A stretch of DNA of 64,000 nt from Muribaculaceae bacterium (lineage in GTDB: Bacteria > Bacteroidota > Bacteroidia > Bacteroidales > Muribaculaceae), in contig JAFLTO010000001.1 of NCBI GenBank assembly GCA_022510425.1, positions 62,001 through 126,000 of the forward strand, in the 5' to 3' direction. Of this stretch, positions 1-10,438 are shown piece by piece. A program made the translations under genes and the position numbers. The stretch's first letter is position 1. Each line of letters begins with the position of its first letter. The notes beneath the pieces were generated by a model, which was not told where the DNA came from, did no database searches, and was given only the letters and a program-made list of their open reading frames with translations.

Positions 1-1135
1 TGGCTTTACCATTGGCTCTGAAGAATGAAGTTCCAACCATTATTTCCAGTTTCTCTTCCTTACATTGTTCCTCGGTTTTACCCACCATTCCGCATTCGGG
101 AACAGTGAAAACTGCACTGGGGATCAGATCGAATCTAAGTTTATCAGAAACTCCGTTTATCACATTCAGTGCTCTTTCACCCTGAGCTGATGCAACATGA
201 GCCAACATCATTTTTCCATTTACATCGCCGATAGCGAATATTCCCTGTACGTTGGTTTGCATGAATTCGTCTACCGGAATTCCTTTGGGAGAATAATTAA
301 CTCCTGCTGCTTCAAGATTCAGGCCCTCAACACGAGGAGTACGACCAACTGCCATTAAAAGATCGCTCGACACTATTTTCTCCTCTTTACCTTTAACTTC
401 ATAAACCACCTCTATTTCGTAGAATTCATTCTGACGTATTTCTTTAGCTGAGGCTCCGGTAATTATATTTATACCTTTCTTGGTTAAAGATTGTTTCAGT
501 CTCTTGGCTATATCGGAATCAAATGGAGGTAGGATCTGCTTCATGAATTCAATGACTGTAACCTTTGACCCAAGTTGATGGAAAATTGAAGCGAACTCCA
601 TGCCTATCACTCCACCTCCTATAATGGTCAGAGTGGCGGGAATATATTCAAGTTCCAATATTGTCGAAGAGTCCATGACACATTTTAAATCGTGTCCGGG
701 AATCTGAAGGGACTTGGAAACAGATCCTGTTGCTATGATTATTCTGTCACCTTCATATTCTTCTCCATCCGCTATCACTGTTTTCGCATTCTTGAAAACC
801 GCTTTAGAATTTACAACAGTCACTTTCGCTTGAGTGAGTAAGGTTTCAACACCTTTTCTTAGATTTTCCACCACTTCCCTTTTTCTTTCGATCACTTTAT
901 TGTAATCTAAGGTGAAGGTAAAATCATCAATACCAAATTTGTCGCCTTCTTTAAAAAGCGAAACTACTTCAGCATTTTTGCAAAGACATTTGGTGGGTAT
1001 ACAACCTTCGTTAAGGCAAGTGCCACCAAGTTTATCTCCATTAAAAAGAATAACGCTTTTACCTTGACGGGCTGCAGTCAAAGCGGTTTCATAACCTCCC
1101 GGGCCGGCTCCTATAATCAACAAATCAGCTTTCAT
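1..1135 (-). CDS. lpdA: Dihydrolipoyl dehydrogenase (partial, 3' end outside window)
   Basis: Reverse-strand reading from ATG at 1135 gives MKADLLIIGAGPGGYETALTAARQGKSVILFNGDKLGGTCLNEGCIPTKCL: FAD-binding GxGxxG and the redox-active GGTCLNEGCIPTK motif. Start overlaps the gcvPB stop by 4 nt. Absent from the ORF track because it runs off the edge. Confidence 0.95.
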   Translation of the reverse strand, partial: MKADLLIIGAGPGGYETALTAARQGKSVILFNGDKLGGTCLNEGCIPTKCLCKNAEVVSLFKEGDKFGIDDFTFTLDYNKVIERKREVVENLRKGVETLLTQAKVTVVNSKAVFKNAKTVIADGEEYEGDRIIIATGSVSKSLQIPGHDLKCVMDSSTILELEYIPATLTIIGGGVIGMEFASIFHQLGSKVTVIEFMKQILPPFDSDIAKRLKQSLTKKGINIITGASAKEIRQNEFYEIEVVYEVKGKEEKIVSSDLLMAVGRTPRVEGLNLEAAGVNYSPKGIPVDEFMQTNVQGIFAIGDVNGKMMLAHVASAQGERALNVINGVSDKLRFDLIPSAVFTVPECGMVGKTEEQCKEEKLEIMVGTSFFRANGKA

Positions 1136-2616
1136 GCTTCGTTTTCTTTTAATGCCTTGAATGTAAGAATAGGATTTTTTGCAGCTGTTGTCTCATCGAG
1201 TTTACGAACAATAGTGTTGTTCGGGGCATTCTTCACAAGCTCAGGATTCTCTTTAGCTTCTTTCGCTATAGTATGCATCACTGCTATAAATTGATCCAAG
1301 GTATCTTTGCTTTCTGTCTCTGTGGGCTCAATCATCATTGATTCATGGAATAGCAATGGGAAATAAATAGTGGGAGCATGGAATCCATAATCAAGCAATC
1401 TCTTGGCTACATTCAGAGTGGTGACTTCTGTAGACTTATCTCTTAAACCATCGAACACAAATTCATGTTTACATACACCTTCAATCGGTAGAAGATAATC
1501 ATCCTTCAGATTTTCCTTAATGTAATTTGCATTCAAGGTTGCCAAAGGTCCCACATTTTTAATATTTTCCTTACCTAAGGTGAGGATATAAGCATAAGCT
1601 CTCATCATCACACCAAAGTTACCTAAGAAGGATGAAATATTACCTAAAGCATCTTCATTATTGGATGTTATGTGGAATTTCCCATTTTCATCTTTCACTA
1701 CCCTTGGATTGGGAAGATGCTTCACAAGATGAGGAGCAACACCCACAGGACCCGAACCCGGACCCCCACCACCGTGAGGTGTCGAGAAGGTTTTATGAAG
1801 ATTGATATGCATGATATCAAAGCCCATATCACCCGGTCTCACCTTTCCTAAAAGAGGATTGAGATTCGCACCGTCATAGTAAAGCAGACCACCGGCTTCA
1901 TGCACCAATTTTGCTATTTCTGTTATCTCAGTTTCAAACATACCGAGAGTATTGGGATTAGTCATCATTATACCGGCAACGGTATCGTCAAGAAGAGGTT
2001 TGAGATCCTCAACATCAATAGAACCGTTAGGCTTGGATTTTACCTCCACCACCTCTAAACCGGCTACCATAGCTGAAGCGGGATTTGTGCCATGTGCAGA
2101 GTCGGGCACTATAACTTTTGTACGTTTATGGTCACCCTTTGCTTCATGATATTTTTTCATGACCATCAGGCCGGTCAATTCACCATGTGCGCCGGCGTAA
2201 GGATTCAATGTGAATTCCTTTAAACCTGCCAGCTCCGAAAGCATTTGTTGCAAATTATAATAAAGTTCCAGAGCCCCCTGAACGCTTTCTTCATTTTGCT
2301 GTGGATGCAATGAGGTGAATGCAGGAAGTGCACAAAGTTCCTCATTGATCTTAGGATTATACTTCATTGTGCAACTCCCCAAGGGATAAAAACCGGTATC
2401 CACACCGAAATTTTTGTTGGAGAGATTAGTGTAATGACGCACTACATCAAGTTCACTCACTTCGGGTAGCTCTGCATCTTTTTCTCTTAAAAGCTCTGCC
2501 GGAATTCCTGACAATCCATCAGTGCCATAATTATCCTTAGGTAAAGAATAACCTTGACGTCCCGGTTGGGAAAGTTCGAATATTATTTTATCGTAATTTT
2601 TCATATCAAGCTTCAA
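1132..2616 (-). CDS. gcvPB: Glycine dehydrogenase (aminomethyl-transferring) subunit 2
   Basis: 494 aa; PLP-lysine region DIMHINLHKTFSTPHGGGGPGSGPVGV; adjacent to gcvPA. Confidence 0.96.
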   Translation of the reverse strand: MKLDMKNYDKIIFELSQPGRQGYSLPKDNYGTDGLSGIPAELLREKDAELPEVSELDVVRHYTNLSNKNFGVDTGFYPLGSCTMKYNPKINEELCALPAFTSLHPQQNEESVQGALELYYNLQQMLSELAGLKEFTLNPYAGAHGELTGLMVMKKYHEAKGDHKRTKVIVPDSAHGTNPASAMVAGLEVVEVKSKPNGSIDVEDLKPLLDDTVAGIMMTNPNTLGMFETEITEIAKLVHEAGGLLYYDGANLNPLLGKVRPGDMGFDIMHINLHKTFSTPHGGGGPGSGPVGVAPHLVKHLPNPRVVKDENGKFHITSNNEDALGNISSFLGNFGVMMRAYAYILTLGKENIKNVGPLATLNANYIKENLKDDYLLPIEGVCKHEFVFDGLRDKSTEVTTLNVAKRLLDYGFHAPTIYFPLLFHESMMIEPTETESKDTLDQFIAVMHTIAKEAKENPELVKNAPNNTIVRKLDETTAAKNPILTFKALKENEA

Positions 2617-3928
2617 GCATTAAGTTAACCAGATTATCAATTTCCTCTTTTGAACGCTTTTCGGTAACAGCGAACTCCACTTTATCGTCACCAAGCAAGA
2701 TGCCACCCATGATTCCGTTTTGCAATAAGCGGTCGTTGATTTTCTTCAAATCCAAATCTGACTTGACAACGAATTCTTTTAGGAAAGGCTTGTCATAGAC
2801 AGGATGGAATTTACCCGTGGCGATTAATTTGTTGTATAGATAATGGGCCCCGTCGCAACTAAGTTTATTGACCTCTTTCAAACCTTTGTCACCCAGCAAT
2901 GCAATATAAATAGTTGCATATAGAGCCATCAGACTCTGATTTGAACATATGTTACTTGTGGCTTTTTCTCGGCGGATATGTTGCTCACGTGCTTGAAGTG
3001 TCAAGACGAAACCTCTCTTGCCGTCGATATCCTTAGTGGCTCCCACAATACGTCCCGGCATTTTTCTTAGCATAGCTTTGCTACATGAAATAAAACCTAA
3101 GTAAGGTCCACCGAAAGAAAGAGGCATGCCTAAAGTCTGACCATCACCACAAGCTACATCAGCTCCCCATTCAGCAGGAGTTTTCAAGACAGCAAGTGTT
3201 GAAGGATCGGCATATATGGCGAAAAAAGCCTTAGCTGCATGAATCTTTTCAGCAACCCCGGAAAAATCTTCTATTATACCATACTTATTAGGTGTAGGTA
3301 ACATAGCTCCGGCCACATCTCCTTTCTCAAGTTCGGTATTCAAAGACTCAAGATCCGTTACTCCATCTTTTTCCGGAATCACTGTGAGATCCACTCCATG
3401 GAACTTAGTGTAGGTTTCCACCACTTTTCTAACTTGATCATTGACGGTTGCGGAAATCAACACCCTGTTCTTCTTCCTTGAAGATGCCACAAGCATGAAC
3501 AATGCCTCTGCCGCCGCAGTTGCTCCGTCATACATAGAAGCATTGGTAGCCTCCATTCCTGTAAGTTCCGAAATCATACTTTGATATTCAAAGATGTATT
3601 GAAGTGTACCTTGGGAAATTTCAGGCTGATAGGGAGTGTAAGCAGTATAAAATTCACTTCTTGAAAGTAGATGAGGAATCACAGAAGGAGAATAATGATC
3701 GTAAGCTCCCTGACCTCCAAAAATAATCAACTGTTTGTTTTTATCTGCAAGTTCTTTAAAATGATTACGAAGTTCGATTTCCGACATACAAGACGGGATG
3801 TCGTAATCCCTTTCTAATATCACTTCAGAAGGAACATCGCTGTAAAGTTCGTCGATATTTTTCACGCCGACTTTATCAAGCATAACTTTTATATCTTCCT
3901 CAGAATGAGGCATATATTTATGCGACAT
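2606..3928 (-). CDS. gcvPA: Glycine dehydrogenase (aminomethyl-transferring) subunit 1
   Basis: 440 aa; MPHSEEDIKVMLDKVGVKNIDELY start and GcvPA features; overlaps gcvPB by 11 nt. Confidence 0.96.
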   Translation of the reverse strand: MSHKYMPHSEEDIKVMLDKVGVKNIDELYSDVPSEVILERDYDIPSCMSEIELRNHFKELADKNKQLIIFGGQGAYDHYSPSVIPHLLSRSEFYTAYTPYQPEISQGTLQYIFEYQSMISELTGMEATNASMYDGATAAAEALFMLVASSRKKNRVLISATVNDQVRKVVETYTKFHGVDLTVIPEKDGVTDLESLNTELEKGDVAGAMLPTPNKYGIIEDFSGVAEKIHAAKAFFAIYADPSTLAVLKTPAEWGADVACGDGQTLGMPLSFGGPYLGFISCSKAMLRKMPGRIVGATKDIDGKRGFVLTLQAREQHIRREKATSNICSNQSLMALYATIYIALLGDKGLKEVNKLSCDGAHYLYNKLIATGKFHPVYDKPFLKEFVVKSDLDLKKINDRLLQNGIMGGILLGDDKVEFAVTEKRSKEEIDNLVNLMLEA

Positions 3929-3974
3929 GGTATTGTTATTAATAATATGTTATAAGAGTATAATCAAGGTAAAA

Positions 3975-4010
3975 GGGACGTGTGAAGCCAAATATGCAGC
4001 ACCACGTCCC
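3975..4010 (-). terminator. Intra-operonic hairpin between gcvH and gcvPA (attenuator, weak terminator or processing site)
   Basis: Perfect 8-bp inverted repeat gggacgtg (3975-3982) / cacgtccc (4003-4010), followed on the minus strand by a short tttt. Confidence 0.45.
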
Positions 4011-4034
4011 TAAAATATCATAATTAGTCCTATT

Positions 4035-4415
4035 TTATGCTTCGCAAAGTTTTTTGTATGCTTCGGCATCCATCAATTTGTCAAGTTCCGAAGGATCTGA
4101 AATCTTAACCTTGATGATCCAGTTACCAAATGCATCTTCATTGATAAGTTCCGGTTTATCAACAAGGGCTTCGTTCACTTCCACCACTTCACCACTTATT
4201 GGAGAAATGAGATCGCTCGCCGCCTTTACAGATTCCACTGCTCCGAAATCATCTCCTTGATTTACTTCATCACCCACTTCCGGCATATCTACATAAACGA
4301 TATTACCGAGCGCATGTTGAGCGTAGTCAGAAATACCTATAGTGGCTATATCACCGTTAAGTTTTACCCATTCGTGGGAATCTGCATATTTACGATCATC
4401 TAATACTTTGCTCAT
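4035..4415 (-). CDS. gcvH: Glycine cleavage system H protein
   Basis: 126 aa; lipoyl region GAVESVKAASDLISPISGEVVEVN. Confidence 0.97.
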   Translation of the reverse strand: MSKVLDDRKYADSHEWVKLNGDIATIGISDYAQHALGNIVYVDMPEVGDEVNQGDDFGAVESVKAASDLISPISGEVVEVNEALVDKPELINEDAFGNWIIKVKISDPSELDKLMDAEAYKKLCEA

Positions 4416-4490
4416 TGTATGTTAAATTTTAAGTTTTTATTTTTGAAATAAAGAATCTTCCCTCAAGTTATAATGATTCCTTTTCCCTAA

Positions 4491-5585
4491 TTATTTTTTA
4501 TAATTTTTGTCGTAGAAACGTTTTTTAACTACAGTAGCCGGGAAGGTTTTCTTACGAATTCTAACTTCCACTTTGGTGCCAAGTTTGTCATAAGGCTTGT
4601 CGATCATAGCCATTGCTACGCTCTTGCCTGTAGAAATGGAACGATAGCCGGTAGTTATCTCTCCCACTTGTTTCCCATCAACCTCTACAGGATATCCATG
4701 ACGTGGAATAGCGTTTCCATCGAGTTCAAGGCCTACTATTCTACGAGCCACTCCTTCAGCCTTTTGTTTTGCAAGCGCTTCTTTTCCGATAAATTCAGGT
4801 TTATCCAGTTTAACGAACATACTAAGACTAGCTTCAATGGGAGAAATTTCAGGAGAAAGCTCATCGCCATATAAAGGTAATCCAACTTCAAATCTGAGAG
4901 TGTCACGGCAACCAAGACCACAAGGCTGAACCCCTGCTTCCATCAGTTTGTCCCATACTCCTTGAATATAAGAATGGCTACCATAAATCTCAAAACCGTC
5001 TTCACCTGTATAACCGGTACGACTCACAATAACATCTTCACCATCAATAGTGAAAACTTTAAAATTATAGAAAGGGATGTCTTTTAATTCTAAACCTAAT
5101 ATTTTTTCGAGTGTTTCTTCGGCTTTTGGTCCCTGCACTGCAACCTCACCATAATAGTCGCTTTCATTAACAACCTTTACATCATAACCCTCGGCATTCT
5201 TCTTGATCCATTCCACATCTTTTGCAATGTTGGAGGCATTTATTACAAGAAAATATTCTTGATCATTGACTTTATATACAAGAAGATCGTCGACAGTTCC
5301 ACCATTTTCATAACACATCATCCCATAAAATATCTGTCCGTCTGGTGCACCTGTGACATCATTGACAAAAATATGACTCACATATTTATATGCGTCGGGA
5401 CCTGATATTCTAACTTCTCCCATGTGGCTGACATCGAAAACTCCCACATTCTGACGCACTGCATTATGTTCTTCCGTAATACCTTTGTATTGTATAGGCA
5501 TGTCAAATCCACCGAATGGCGACATCAAAGCTCCTTGTTTTACATGGCGGTCGTGAAGACACGTTTTTATTAGATTTTCTTCCAT
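4491..5585 (-). CDS. gcvT: Glycine cleavage system aminomethyltransferase T
   Basis: 364 aa; MPIQYKGITEEHNAVRQNVGVFDVSHMGE and SRTGYTGEDGFEIY. Confidence 0.97.
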   Translation of the reverse strand: MEENLIKTCLHDRHVKQGALMSPFGGFDMPIQYKGITEEHNAVRQNVGVFDVSHMGEVRISGPDAYKYVSHIFVNDVTGAPDGQIFYGMMCYENGGTVDDLLVYKVNDQEYFLVINASNIAKDVEWIKKNAEGYDVKVVNESDYYGEVAVQGPKAEETLEKILGLELKDIPFYNFKVFTIDGEDVIVSRTGYTGEDGFEIYGSHSYIQGVWDKLMEAGVQPCGLGCRDTLRFEVGLPLYGDELSPEISPIEASLSMFVKLDKPEFIGKEALAKQKAEGVARRIVGLELDGNAIPRHGYPVEVDGKQVGEITTGYRSISTGKSVAMAMIDKPYDKLGTKVEVRIRKKTFPATVVKKRFYDKNYKK

Positions 5586-5703
5586 TATATATTTAAGGTG
5601 TTTAATTTTTCAAAATTAGTAAAAGGGTTTAATCTTACCAAATTTATACTTATAATTTTGAAATTTCCGAAACCGGAAATTAGCCTATTTTACGGGAGTA
5701 AGT

Positions 5704-7380
5704 TTAGATTTGGGAAAGGGATTGCTCGAAGGAATCGGGCCGGAGTGCTTTCTTTTTGATTTTTGACCTGTAGGTGTATATCGTTGTGATGGAACAGCGG
5801 AGAAATCCGGCTATTTTCTCAGAATCGGTTATGCCTATTCGGATTAATGCAAAGACACGCAGTTCTGTATTCAGCTTTTCCTTAGGTTTAACTTCTATTC
5901 GATCTTCAGGTTTTAGAAGTAAATTGAATTTTTCCACAAAATTTGGATAAAGATTCAACACTGCCTCATCGAATTTTGAATAGAACTCGGCAAGAGTTTT
6001 ATTTTCAATGTTTGAGGAGTCTATTTTTTTTCTTAATGTATCCAAATTGCCTTGAGCTGCGGCGACTTTAAGGGAATGTTGGTATTGCTGTAATGAGGAA
6101 ATGGCCAAGGAACAATATTCCATAAAAAGCACACCATATTCTTTTTGAATAGCATTTGAATTTTGCAAATCTATATTGGCGGTGCTTAATTCTTTGTTGA
6201 CATCTGATAGTTTTTGAGATAAAGAGGAGACTTCATCCAGCATTTCCTTAGTCTTGTTGTTAACGGCCCTAACTTTTATAACTTGTTTAAGAGCATAAAT
6301 AGAAATTAGGATTAATCCTACCGCTAATATGCTGATAAATATTACCAATACAGTGAGGGAATGATTCATTTTTTTCTGCTCAGAGGTATAAGCCTCTCCT
6401 ATAATGGGGAGCATACGGCTAGACTGGGCATTTCTCATTCTTGCTGAATAGAAATTAGCATCTGCAAAAGATTGACGAAGGTAACGGTCTGCTCTTTCGA
6501 TATCACCATCTTCATAGCAAATAGTAGCTAATGCTCTTATAGCCATATTTTCTTTGACAGCCCCTTCGATATCTGAGATTACACTTTTCCCAATGTATTT
6601 GGTATAATTGTTTCTATCTCCCTTTTGACGATATATGTCGGCCAAAATAGAAGTTAATATAGAATAGTTTCTTTCTCCGCTATGAAATTTTCCCAGATTA
6701 TCAAGAAGCATTGTCTCTGCTGTGTGGAAATCACCGTTTCTTGCTGCTGAGGCAGCATGATTCACAACATAATTAATTGACTCGGGGGAAGCCACCAATC
6801 CTATAGAATCGATATACGTTTCCCTTAAACTGCTATGTCGGAGAGCATATTCGCTATCAGTGGCATATTCACTTTGATATTGATATAAATCGCAATAAGC
6901 TGAATAATAATTTTCCAAGAGAATTGAATCCAATTCCTCTTTATTAATATTTTCAAGAATTTCACTTGCCTCACCAAACAGTCCGGCATGTGCAGCAACA
7001 TCAGCTTTTTTAATTAGCATCCTGTTTTTATATTGCTGATGGGTATCTACGATGGGATTCTTCAGATTCAGATTAATATAAAAAAGTGTGGAATCGCTGT
7101 TATACGCTTCATATTCTTCAATGAGCCATTCGGAGAGTTCAAATTTCACTTCATCGGAAGAAGCCTCATGAATTCTTTTTTTGATGTTTTCTATTCTTCC
7201 TTCTTTTTCAGAATCATAAAACGCAACATTAGAGATAGCCTCGTCTATATCAGCGAACATTTTTTGCTTTCTGTTTTTATGTTCTGAATTACATGCGGAA
7301 AATAAAAGTGCGGATATTATTCCGCAGAACAATATCCGCATATATGATACTTGAAATCTATTCCAGACTGTGGTTATCAA
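5704..7380 (-). CDS. Membrane-tethered TPR regulator with C-terminal HTH (DUF6377-like)
   Basis: 558 aa; lipoprotein-like N-terminus LLFSACNSEH, helical repeats, TM segment SLTVLVIFISILAVGLILISIYAL, C-terminal HTH-like TDSEKIAGFLRCSITTIYTYRSKIKKKAL. Confidence 0.75.
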   Translation of the reverse strand: MITTVWNRFQVSYMRILFCGIISALLFSACNSEHKNRKQKMFADIDEAISNVAFYDSEKEGRIENIKKRIHEASSDEVKFELSEWLIEEYEAYNSDSTLFYINLNLKNPIVDTHQQYKNRMLIKKADVAAHAGLFGEASEILENINKEELDSILLENYYSAYCDLYQYQSEYATDSEYALRHSSLRETYIDSIGLVASPESINYVVNHAASAARNGDFHTAETMLLDNLGKFHSGERNYSILTSILADIYRQKGDRNNYTKYIGKSVISDIEGAVKENMAIRALATICYEDGDIERADRYLRQSFADANFYSARMRNAQSSRMLPIIGEAYTSEQKKMNHSLTVLVIFISILAVGLILISIYALKQVIKVRAVNNKTKEMLDEVSSLSQKLSDVNKELSTANIDLQNSNAIQKEYGVLFMEYCSLAISSLQQYQHSLKVAAAQGNLDTLRKKIDSSNIENKTLAEFYSKFDEAVLNLYPNFVEKFNLLLKPEDRIEVKPKEKLNTELRVFALIRIGITDSEKIAGFLRCSITTIYTYRSKIKKKALRPDSFEQSLSQI

Positions 7381-8102
7381 TTTCCTTTATTTAGGATGTC
7401 TTTAAGAGTGCCCAGACTATTAGATATAGCCGAACCTGAAGAAGTATTAGTGTTTTGAGCAGTCGACACCATTTTCCAACCAATGCATGCCCCATCGTAG
7501 CTGTCAAGGATCGACGCTAAAGCAGAAGCCATAGAATTTCCTGTGAATTTAGCCACAGTTGATATTATATCCTTAAGTTTTGAGGCATCAAACATTAGAT
7601 TAAGGTTATTCCCACTCTTTTCTATATATGCAGTGAACTTACCAAGCTTAATGCCCATAACATTAAAATTGAAATCAAAAGTGCCTTCTGAATCATTTTT
7701 CGTTATTGTTCCTTTTAAACTCAATGATTTGATTTTCATAGTGAAATTTGCAGCACTATCCACTGTAAGAACCATATTGTTTAAACCATATTGTTCATAA
7801 TATGGTTGCAACTTCGAAACTATGGTTGCTGCTCCTGCTATACCACCGGCCTTTTGTAGCAGATTGTCACTCTTGAAAGTCACAGCCGGACCTTGAGCCT
7901 GATATTCTCCAATGAGGTCGGACAAGGAAAGATCAGATTTGGTGAAGACACCTTCAATAATGTTGGTGAGAACATTTCCCGAATCAGAGCTTCCATTACC
8001 CAGACCGCTGAGAATATTTCCAAGACCTTGGCTATGCATAGAAAGGGTTGAAGCTGAAATTACAGCTCCAACCATTATGGATTTAAGTATTTTCATTATC
8101 AA
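7377..8102 (-). CDS. DUF4923-like secreted protein
   Basis: 241 aa with signal peptide; SDLIGEYQAQGPAVTFKSDNLLQKAGG resembles DUF4923; overlaps the downstream regulator start by 4 nt. Confidence 0.7.
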   Translation of the reverse strand: MIMKILKSIMVGAVISASTLSMHSQGLGNILSGLGNGSSDSGNVLTNIIEGVFTKSDLSLSDLIGEYQAQGPAVTFKSDNLLQKAGGIAGAATIVSKLQPYYEQYGLNNMVLTVDSAANFTMKIKSLSLKGTITKNDSEGTFDFNFNVMGIKLGKFTAYIEKSGNNLNLMFDASKLKDIISTVAKFTGNSMASALASILDSYDGACIGWKMVSTAQNTNTSSGSAISNSLGTLKDILNKGN

Positions 8103-8108
8103 TGTTTT

Positions 8109-10160
8109 TTATTGTTTTTTAGATGTGACCTTTTTTGGGCGTGAAGGTTTAATTTTGCGGAGAATCATCGCTGTGCGAGCAGGCAAATACAGTTGCAACC
8201 AGCCTTTCCCTGATGGTTTGTATAACTGATCGGGCTGAGTGAAATGATGCACCTTATCGTCTACAAGGCCATACCCTCCATAACCAAGTGCATCAGAATC
8301 GAGAACCACCTCATATTCTCCTTCCGGTGCCAGGAACCCATAACCCTCAAAACTCTTCACAGGATTCCAGTTAAAGACAAAAATCAAGTCACCTCTCATA
8401 AAAGCGAGAACCTGGTCGTCGTCTTTCTCCCACAATTTTTCCACAGGGAGAGCTTGGAAATTATACACACTCGAAACAACATCTACCATATCGTTATCGA
8501 ATGCATTAAGAAAACGGTATTTAAGGTCTTCCCTATCCACCAAATCCCATTGTCGACGTGCATATTTATAACTCCAGCCGTTACCTTCACGCGGGAAATC
8601 AATCCATTCAGGGTGACCAAATTCATTACCCATAAAGTTGAGATATCCACCGTTAATGGTTGCAAGAGTGACCAAACGAATCATCTTATGCAGAGCCATT
8701 CCTCGTGACACAGTACCATCATTATCACCCGTCATCATATGCCAATACATTTCTTTGTCAATAAGACGGAATATGATAGTCTTGTCACCCACAAGTGCTT
8801 GGTCGTGACTTTCACAGTATGATATAGTCTTTTCGTCAGCTCTTCGATTGGTGAGTTCCCAGAAAATAGAAGTTGGATGCCAATCTTCGTCTTTCTTTTC
8901 CTTGATCATCTTGATCCAGTAGTCCGGCACTCCCATGGCCATACGGTAGTCGAAACCGATACCACCATCCTCAAACTTAACAGCCAGTCCGGGCATACCA
9001 CTCATTTCCTCAGCAATTGTCACGGCCTTAGGATTCACCTCGTGAATAAGCAAGTTGGCCAAAGTGAGATAGGTCAAGGCATTTGTGTCTTGATTACCAT
9101 CGTAATAATCCGCATAGGATCCAAATGCTTTACCTAATCCATGGTCATAATATAGCATGGATGTGACTCCATCGAAACGGAAGCCGTCAAACTTGTATTC
9201 TTCAAGCCAATATTTACAATTAGATAAAAGGAAATGAAGCACTGAATTTTTACCGTAATCAAAGAGCAAAGAGTCCCATGCCGGGTGTTCTCGTCGATGG
9301 TCGCCATAGAAATAAAGGTCATAGCTACCGTCGAGTCGACCAAGACCTTCAATCTCATTCTTAACAGCATGTGAATGGACAATATCCATAATTACGGCTA
9401 TACCGAGTTTATGAGCCTCATCGATTAAACGTTTTAAATCATCGGGAGTCCCGAATCTTGAACTCGGAGCGTAGAAACTGCTGACATGATAACCAAAAGA
9501 ACCATAATACGGATGTTCTTGAATAGCCATAATCTGAATGGCGTTGTAACCATCGGCAGCTATTCTTGGAAGTATCTTTTCTCTAAATTCATCATAAGTG
9601 CCTACTCCTTCCGATTCTTGGGCCATTCCTATGTGACATTCGTAGATCAACAAGGGTTTTACATCAGGGGCAAATTTCTTAATCTTAAATTTATATGGTT
9701 TTTCGGGAGCGTAAACTTCAGCTGAGAAAATTTTTGTGTCAGGATCCTGAACCACTCTTTTGGCATAAGCCGGAATTCTTTCTCCCTCACCACCTTGCCA
9801 TTTGACGAACATTTTGAAAAGGTCGCCGTTATGGAGATCATCCTCTTCAAGTTGCAATTGCCAATCCCCATAGTTGATACGGGTCAATTTATATTTATCT
9901 TCGAGTTTCCAATCGGAGAAAGTACCGGTTAACCAAATTTCTGTTGCATTTGGTGCAAATTCGCGAAAAATCCATCCTCCTCCGGGTAAATGATGGAGAC
10001 CATAATATTTATAACCATTGGCGAAATCAGAAAGAGAACCATTGGTAGAAGCTGTGAGTTCTTCAAGTTTCTTCTCCACATCCTGATGACGTCCCTCTAT
10101 GGCTGATGCATATGGTTCAAGCCATGGGTCGTTTCGCAAAAAAGCAAGTTTCTTCTTCAT
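8109..10160 (-). CDS. glgB: 1,4-alpha-glucan branching enzyme (GH13)
   Basis: 683 aa; CBM48-like N-terminus, GFRFDGVTSMLY, GH13 catalytic region and NEFGHPEWIDFPREGN. Confidence 0.93.
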   Translation of the reverse strand: MKKKLAFLRNDPWLEPYASAIEGRHQDVEKKLEELTASTNGSLSDFANGYKYYGLHHLPGGGWIFREFAPNATEIWLTGTFSDWKLEDKYKLTRINYGDWQLQLEEDDLHNGDLFKMFVKWQGGEGERIPAYAKRVVQDPDTKIFSAEVYAPEKPYKFKIKKFAPDVKPLLIYECHIGMAQESEGVGTYDEFREKILPRIAADGYNAIQIMAIQEHPYYGSFGYHVSSFYAPSSRFGTPDDLKRLIDEAHKLGIAVIMDIVHSHAVKNEIEGLGRLDGSYDLYFYGDHRREHPAWDSLLFDYGKNSVLHFLLSNCKYWLEEYKFDGFRFDGVTSMLYYDHGLGKAFGSYADYYDGNQDTNALTYLTLANLLIHEVNPKAVTIAEEMSGMPGLAVKFEDGGIGFDYRMAMGVPDYWIKMIKEKKDEDWHPTSIFWELTNRRADEKTISYCESHDQALVGDKTIIFRLIDKEMYWHMMTGDNDGTVSRGMALHKMIRLVTLATINGGYLNFMGNEFGHPEWIDFPREGNGWSYKYARRQWDLVDREDLKYRFLNAFDNDMVDVVSSVYNFQALPVEKLWEKDDDQVLAFMRGDLIFVFNWNPVKSFEGYGFLAPEGEYEVVLDSDALGYGGYGLVDDKVHHFTQPDQLYKPSGKGWLQLYLPARTAMILRKIKPSRPKKVTSKKQ

Positions 10161-10382
10161 AATATTTTGTTTTGAAATTTTATCGATAATAGAATGGATT
10201 TATATAAATAACGTTTTAACCCTTTTCTATGTTTCCGATATTCAAATATAATGCAAAAAATCTAAACGTTTAGTATTGTTATTAAAATATCGGAGTATCC
10301 GTTTCGTTGAATAGAAAAGTAGCGTTTTTTGGGAAGCTTTAGCAGTGATTTTAAATAATTAGACATAATAGCTAGTTATAAG

Positions 10383-10413
10383 TTGATTTTATTCCATAAA
10401 AAAAGTAAATTTG
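10383..10413 (+). promoter_or_regulatory. Bacteroidota-type promoter (-33 TTG, -7 TAAATTTG)
   Basis: TTG at 10383-10385 and TAAATTTG at 10406-10413, just upstream of the WecA-like gene. Confidence 0.6.
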
Positions 10414-10438
10414 CAAATTCGGAAACGCATTCCTTGAT

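Noticed and set aside
5586-5703. Possible glycine riboswitch upstream of gcvT
   Set aside because: The interval is short and AT-rich with only one simple hairpin (aatttccg/cggaaatt); no tandem glycine aptamer features.
8244-8708. 154-aa plus-strand ORF
   Set aside because: Fully antisense to conserved glgB; composition is that of a shadow frame, with no recognisable domain.
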